Assembly (NCBI RefSeq): GCF_027947575.1
Contig: NZ_CP116256.1
Location: 2,418,001 to 2,482,000, forward strand
DNA: 64,000 bases
Origin: Streptomyces rubrogriseus
GTDB taxonomy: Bacteria; Actinomycetota; Actinomycetes; Streptomycetales; Streptomycetaceae
Reading direction: 5' to 3'
The first letter of the stretch is position 1; each line of letters begins with the position of its first letter. The position numbers and the translations under genes are program-made. The notes beneath the pieces are model-generated. The model worked only from the letters and a program-made list of their open reading frames with translations, did not search any database and was not told where the DNA came from. Shown here piece by piece: positions 60,642 through 64,000 of this stretch.

Positions 60642-60704
60642 CCGTCCTCCAGGCAATGATCCGTTCCCATACCTTTGCCGGAGGACGCGTTCACGGCAAT
60701 ACGC

Positions 60705-61448
60705 TCACGTCAGAAACCCACGCAGCAGCGCCGCCGTCCCCGCGCAGTGCTCCCGCGCGATCTCCCGGGCCCCGTCCGCGTCCCCGTCGAGCACCGCCTC
60801 CACCAGCGCGGCGTGCTGGCGCTGGGAGTGCTCCAGGTTGCGCACCAGCAGCGGGATGCAGTCCAGCAGGTCGTTCACGGTGGCGCGGACCGCCGCGTAC
60901 TGCGCCGCCAGCGCCGGTGAGCCGGACAGCTCCGCCAGGGTGAGGTGCAGCATCGTGTCCAGCCGCCGGTACTGCGCGAGCGGCGCGTCCCGCGTGCCGG
61001 CCAGCGCCTCGCGCAGCCGCGCCGCCCCCGGGTCCGACAGCCCGTGCGCCGCGCACAGCCCGGCCGCGCCCACCTCCAGCACCTCCCGGAAGCGCAGCAC
61101 GTCCTCGATGTCCACCCCCGCCACCCGGCGCCGCAGCTCGTCCTCGCCGCCCGCGTCCGCGCGGGGCAGCACGAACGTTCCGCCGTAGCGCCCCCGCCGC
61201 GCCTCCACCAGCCCCTGCTCCTGGAGCACCCGCAGCACCTCGCGCAGCGTCACCCGGCTGATCCCCAGCCGCTCCGCCAGCTCCCGCTCGGCCGGCAGCC
61301 GCTCGCCCGCCGCCACCAGGCCCAGCCGGACGACCTGGAGGATCTGCTCCAGCGCCTCCTCGAAGCCGTTCCCGGCGCGCACCGGTCGCAGCACCGGCGC
61401 CAGCCGGTCCGTCACGCTCCCGGCACTTCCGCCGGATTCCTCCCGCAC
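60705..61448 (-). CDS. FadR-subfamily GntR transcriptional regulator
   Basis: The 247-residue protein has an N-terminal GntR winged helix (L-P-A-E-R-E-L-A-E-R-L-G-I-S-R-V-T-L-R-E near residue 60). A helical FCD effector domain includes D-V-L-R-F-R-E-V-L-E and later conserved His residues (M-L-H near residue 172 and H near 221) that may bind a metal. GTG 61448 is taken as the start, with GGGAAGGGG upstream; a later GTG (V-T-D-R-L) is possible. It is divergent from the glnA4-type gene and upstream of the C26 hydrolase gene, and probably represses both. Confidence 0.88.
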   Translation of the reverse strand: MREESGGSAGSVTDRLAPVLRPVRAGNGFEEALEQILQVVRLGLVAAGERLPAERELAERLGISRVTLREVLRVLQEQGLVEARRGRYGGTFVLPRADAGGEDELRRRVAGVDIEDVLRFREVLEVGAAGLCAAHGLSDPGAARLREALAGTRDAPLAQYRRLDTMLHLTLAELSGSPALAAQYAAVRATVNDLLDCIPLLVRNLEHSQRQHAALVEAVLDGDADGAREIAREHCAGTAALLRGFLT

Positions 61449-61467
61449 GCGGCCGCGCCCCCTTCCC

Positions 61468-61492
61468 AACCAAAGGTTCCCGGCAATACCTT
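61468..61492. promoter_or_regulatory. Candidate GntR operator in front of the glnA4-type gene
   Basis: AACC-AAA-GGTT (61468-61478) is an inverted repeat, and CGGCAATACCTTATGG follows, whose ATACCTT is inverse to the AAGGT of the first part. The 9-mer CGGCAATAC (61481-61489) recurs at 60694-60702 and ATACCTT recurs at 60669-60675, upstream of the C26 gene. Confidence 0.35.
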
Positions 61493-61522
61493 ATGGCTCC
61501 CGGCCAGAAGGAGGCTCTCCCC

Positions 61523-62881
61523 GTGGCAGACCGCACACCCCCGCTCGGGGTCGAGGAACTGCACGCCCTCGTCGCCGCCGGTGACGTCGACACCGTCGTC
61601 CTCGCCTTCCCCGACATGCAGGGCCGCCTCCAGGGCAAGCGGTTCGCCGCGCGGTTCTTCCTCGACGAGGTCCTGGAACACGGCACCGAGGGCTGCAACT
61701 ACCTCCTCGCCGTGGACGCCGACATGAACACCGTCGACGGCTACGCCATGTCCTCCTGGGACCGCGGCTACGGCGACTTCGCCATGCGCGCCGACCCCGC
61801 CACCCTGCGCCGGCTGCCCTGGAACGAGGGCACCGCGATGGCCGTCGCCGATCTCGCCTGGGAGGACGGCTCCCCGGTGCTCGCCGCGCCCCGCCAGATC
61901 CTGCGCCGCCAGCTGGAGCGGCTCGCCGGACACGGGTACACCGCACAGGTCGGCACCGAGCTGGAGTTCATCGTCTTCCGGGACACCTACGAACACGCCT
62001 GGGACGCGAACTACCGCGGCCTGACCCCGGCCAACCAGTACAACGTCGACTACTCCGTCCTCGGCACCGGCCGCGTCGAACCCCTGCTGCGCCGCATCCG
62101 CAACGAGATGGCCGGTGCGGGGCTCACCGTCGAGTCCGCCAAGGGCGAGTGCAACCCGGGCCAGCACGAGATCGCCTTCCGCTACGACGAGGCCCTGGTC
62201 ACCTGTGACCAGCACGCGGTCTACAAGACCGGCGCCAAGGAGATCGCCGCCCAGGAGGGCATGTCCCTCACCTTCATGGCCAAGTACAACGAGCGGGAGG
62301 GCAACTCCTGCCACATCCACCTCTCGCTCGCCGACGCCGACGGCCGCAACGCGATGGCCGACGGGACCGGCATGTCCGAGGTCATGCGGCACTTCCTCGC
62401 CGGACAGCTGGTGGCGCTGCGCGAGTTCTCCCTCCTCTACGCCCCGCACATCAACTCCTACAAGCGCTTCCAGCCCGGCTCCTTCGCCCCCACCGCCGTC
62501 GCCTGGGGCCACGACAACCGCACCTGCGCCCTGCGCGTCGTCGGCCACGGCCGCTCGCTCCGCTTCGAGAACCGCCTCCCCGGCGGCGACGTCAACCCCT
62601 ACCTCGCGGTGGCCGGCCTGGTCGCGGCCGGACTGCACGGCGTCGAGCAGCGCCTGGAGCTGCCCGACCCCTGCCCCGGCAACGCCTACGCCGCCGACTT
62701 CGAGCACGTCCCCACCACCCTGCGCGAGGCCGCCGAGCTGTGGGAGAACAGCACCCTCGCCAAGGCCGCCTTCGGGGACGAGGTCGTCGCCCACTACCGC
62801 AACATGGCGCGCGTCGAACTGGACGCCTACGACGCCGCCGTCACCGACTGGGAACTGCGCCGCTCCTTCGAACGCATGTGA
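61523..62881 (+). CDS. glnA4: GlnA4-type glutamine-synthetase-like enzyme (gamma-glutamyl ligase)
   Basis: The 452-residue protein has the glutamine-synthetase fold. E-L-E-F-I-V-F near residue 152 and E-x-N-P-G-Q-H-E near residue 215 contribute metal ligands. H-I-H-L-S near residue 265 and R-F-E-N-R-L-P near residue 350 belong to the active site. It is divergent from GlnA/GlnII and lacks the adenylylation Tyr region. By context and by my recollection of S. coelicolor SCO1613, it is probably gamma-glutamylethanolamide synthetase (GlnA4) rather than a true glutamine synthetase. GTG 61523 follows AAGGAGG nine bases upstream. It overlaps the aldehyde dehydrogenase start by four bases. Confidence 0.88.
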   Translation: MADRTPPLGVEELHALVAAGDVDTVVLAFPDMQGRLQGKRFAARFFLDEVLEHGTEGCNYLLAVDADMNTVDGYAMSSWDRGYGDFAMRADPATLRRLPWNEGTAMAVADLAWEDGSPVLAAPRQILRRQLERLAGHGYTAQVGTELEFIVFRDTYEHAWDANYRGLTPANQYNVDYSVLGTGRVEPLLRRIRNEMAGAGLTVESAKGECNPGQHEIAFRYDEALVTCDQHAVYKTGAKEIAAQEGMSLTFMAKYNEREGNSCHIHLSLADADGRNAMADGTGMSEVMRHFLAGQLVALREFSLLYAPHINSYKRFQPGSFAPTAVAWGHDNRTCALRVVGHGRSLRFENRLPGGDVNPYLAVAGLVAAGLHGVEQRLELPDPCPGNAYAADFEHVPTTLREAAELWENSTLAKAAFGDEVVAHYRNMARVELDAYDAAVTDWELRRSFERM

Positions 62882-64000
62882 GGCACCGGTTGTCCGAGCT
62901 GTCCGAGCCGTCCGAGAAGCTCCCCGACGAGCTACGTGTCCTGAACCCCGCCACCGAAGAGGTCGTCGCCACCGTCCCCGCCGCCTCCGCGGCCGACGTG
63001 GACGCCGCCGTCGCCCGCGCCGCACGGGCGCAGACCGCCTGGGCCGCCCTCGCCCCCGGCGACCGGGCCCGGCTGCTGCGCCGCTTCGCCGTCACCGTCG
63101 ACGAGCACCTGGAGGAGCTGGCCCGCCTGGAGGTCCGCCAGGCCGGGCACCTCCTCGGCAACGCCCGCTGGGAGGCCGGCAACGTCCGCGACCTGCTCGA
63201 CTACGCCGCCGGGGGAGTGGAGCGGCTCACCGGCCGCCAGATCCCGGTGGCCGGCGGCCTGGACGTCACGCTTCTGGAACCCCTCGGCGTCGTGGGCGTC
63301 ATCGCCCCCTGGAACTTCCCGATGCCGATCGCGGCCTGGGCCACCGCGCCGGCGCTGGCGGCGGGCAACGCGGTCCTCCTCAAGCCCGCCGAGACGACCC
63401 CGCTCACCGCGCTGCGCCTGGCCGAACTCGCCCTGGACGCCGGCCTTCCCGAGGGCCTGTTCCAGGTGCTGCCCGGACACGGGCCGGTCGCGGGCGACGC
63501 GCTCGTCGAGCACCCCGGTGTCGCCAAGATCGTCTTCACCGGGTCCACGGCCGTGGGCCGGCAGGTGGCCGCCAAGGGCGCCGCCCTCCTCAAACCGGTC
63601 ACCCTCGAACTCGGCGGCAAGAGCCCCAACATCGTCTTCGCCGACGCGGACGTCGAGGCCGCCGCGGCCGCGACGCCCATGTCCTTCCTCGACAACAGCG
63701 GCCAGGACTGCTGCGCCCGCACCCGCATCCTCGTCCAGCGGTCCGTGCACGACCGCTTCCTCGAACTCCTCGCCCCCGCGATCGAGGCCGTCCGGGTCGG
63801 CGACCCGGCCGACGAGAGCACCGGGATGGGCCCGCTGATCTCCCGCGCCCAACTGGAGCGCGTCCGCTCCCACGTCCCCGCCGACGCCGCCGGCATCCGC
63901 GGCAAGGCGCCCGAGGGCGGCCCCGGCTTCTGGTTCCCGCCGACCGTCCTCACCGGCGTCGACGCGCACGCGCGCGTGGCCGTCGAGGAGGTCTTCGGGC
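62878..64000 (+). CDS. NAD(P)-dependent aldehyde dehydrogenase (cut by window end)
   Basis: The frame runs open to the window end, giving the first 374 residues. P-W-N-F-P-M near residue 143, K-P-A-E-T-T near residue 169 and F-T-G-S-T-A-V-G-R near residue 222 form the NAD site. L-E-L-G-G-K-S-P near residue 245 carries the general-base Glu, and G-Q-D-C-C-A-R near residue 278 carries the nucleophile Cys. GTG 62878 overlaps the upstream stop as GTGA; TTG 62890 is an alternative. Next to the glnA4-type gene it may oxidise a gamma-glutamylated aldehyde to its acid. Confidence 0.92.
   Translation, partial: MRHRLSELSEPSEKLPDELRVLNPATEEVVATVPAASAADVDAAVARAARAQTAWAALAPGDRARLLRRFAVTVDEHLEELARLEVRQAGHLLGNARWEAGNVRDLLDYAAGGVERLTGRQIPVAGGLDVTLLEPLGVVGVIAPWNFPMPIAAWATAPALAAGNAVLLKPAETTPLTALRLAELALDAGLPEGLFQVLPGHGPVAGDALVEHPGVAKIVFTGSTAVGRQVAAKGAALLKPVTLELGGKSPNIVFADADVEAAAAATPMSFLDNSGQDCCARTRILVQRSVHDRFLELLAPAIEAVRVGDPADESTGMGPLISRAQLERVRSHVPADAAGIRGKAPEGGPGFWFPPTVLTGVDAHARVAVEEVFG

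Noticed and set aside
61523..62881. Annotation as a housekeeping glutamine synthetase
   Set aside because: The sequence diverges from GlnA/GlnII and the gene sits with a C26 hydrolase and aldehyde dehydrogenase, so a gamma-glutamyl-amine ligase is more likely. An enzyme assay would decide.
1..64000. tRNA, rRNA, insertion sequence or prophage genes
   Set aside because: No cloverleaf-like segments, rRNA signatures, transposase or integrase motifs were recognised. A tRNAscan and profile search would confirm.

Overview
The window is chromosomal DNA from a Streptomyces-type actinomycete. It has very high GC, codons almost always ending in G or C, frequent GTG and TTG starts, a mycothiol ligase (mshC), a complete Pup-proteasome locus, a glycerol (gyl) operon with GylR, and a five-gene conservon (rarABCDE type). 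Gene order agrees with what I recall of the S. coelicolor SCO1612-SCO1665 segment in reverse; that is memory, not a search. There is no rRNA, tRNA, CRISPR array, insertion sequence or prophage that I can see. The only gene with a foreign look is an HNH endonuclease gene inside the proteasome cluster.

Layout. 1-6.0 kb: end of a ferritin-like gene, a CorA-type transporter, then the mshC neighbourhood (phosphomutase-like, DUF3090, kinase-like, mshC) and a convergent PAC2-family gene. 6.1-11.3 kb: glycerol uptake and catabolism (glpF-glpK-glpD) with its IclR regulator gylR and matching operator-like palindromes. 11.7-18.1 kb: metH, a HAD hydrolase and an orphan peptide-binding lipoprotein. 18.2-23.7 kb: response regulator, RecB-family nuclease, site-2 protease (with a repeat-rich, frame-shifted N-terminal coding region), TrmI tRNA methylase and a secreted protein. 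23.8-34.3 kb: ferredoxin, arc (proteasomal ATPase), dop, pup, HNH endonuclease, prcB, prcA, a LacI regulator with divergent MFS exporter, and pafA. 34.4-43.1 kb: two FKBP prolyl isomerases, pafB, pafC, two small proteins, tatA, tatC and a Ski2-like helicase. 43.5-48.1 kb: the conservon, ending in a cytochrome P450 that lacks the ExxR motif. 48.1-55.7 kb: pseudouridine synthase, GNAT, siderophore-interacting protein under an iron box, 5'-3' exonuclease, and a two-gene glycine-betaine-type ABC importer whose permease is fused to two substrate-binding domains. 56.1-59.6 kb: XRE-cupin regulator, periplasmic-binding-like protein, TDT transporter and LysR regulator. 59.9-64.0 kb: gamma-glutamyl hydrolase, GntR regulator, GlnA4-type glutamine synthetase-like enzyme and an aldehyde dehydrogenase cut by the window end, which together resemble a gamma-glutamylation route for ethanolamine or amines.

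How the genes work together. Dop deamidates the C-terminal Gln of Pup, PafA ligates Pup to substrates, and ARC feeds them to the PrcA/PrcB 20S core. PafB and PafC are the transcription activators of the LexA-independent DNA-damage response. The most interesting observation is that two other genes here, the RecB-family nuclease (19935-19957) and the helicase (40288-40310), carry promoter elements that fit the RecA-NDp/PafBC consensus exactly. A weaker version precedes pup. This suggests that part of the neighbourhood is one damage-responsive unit.
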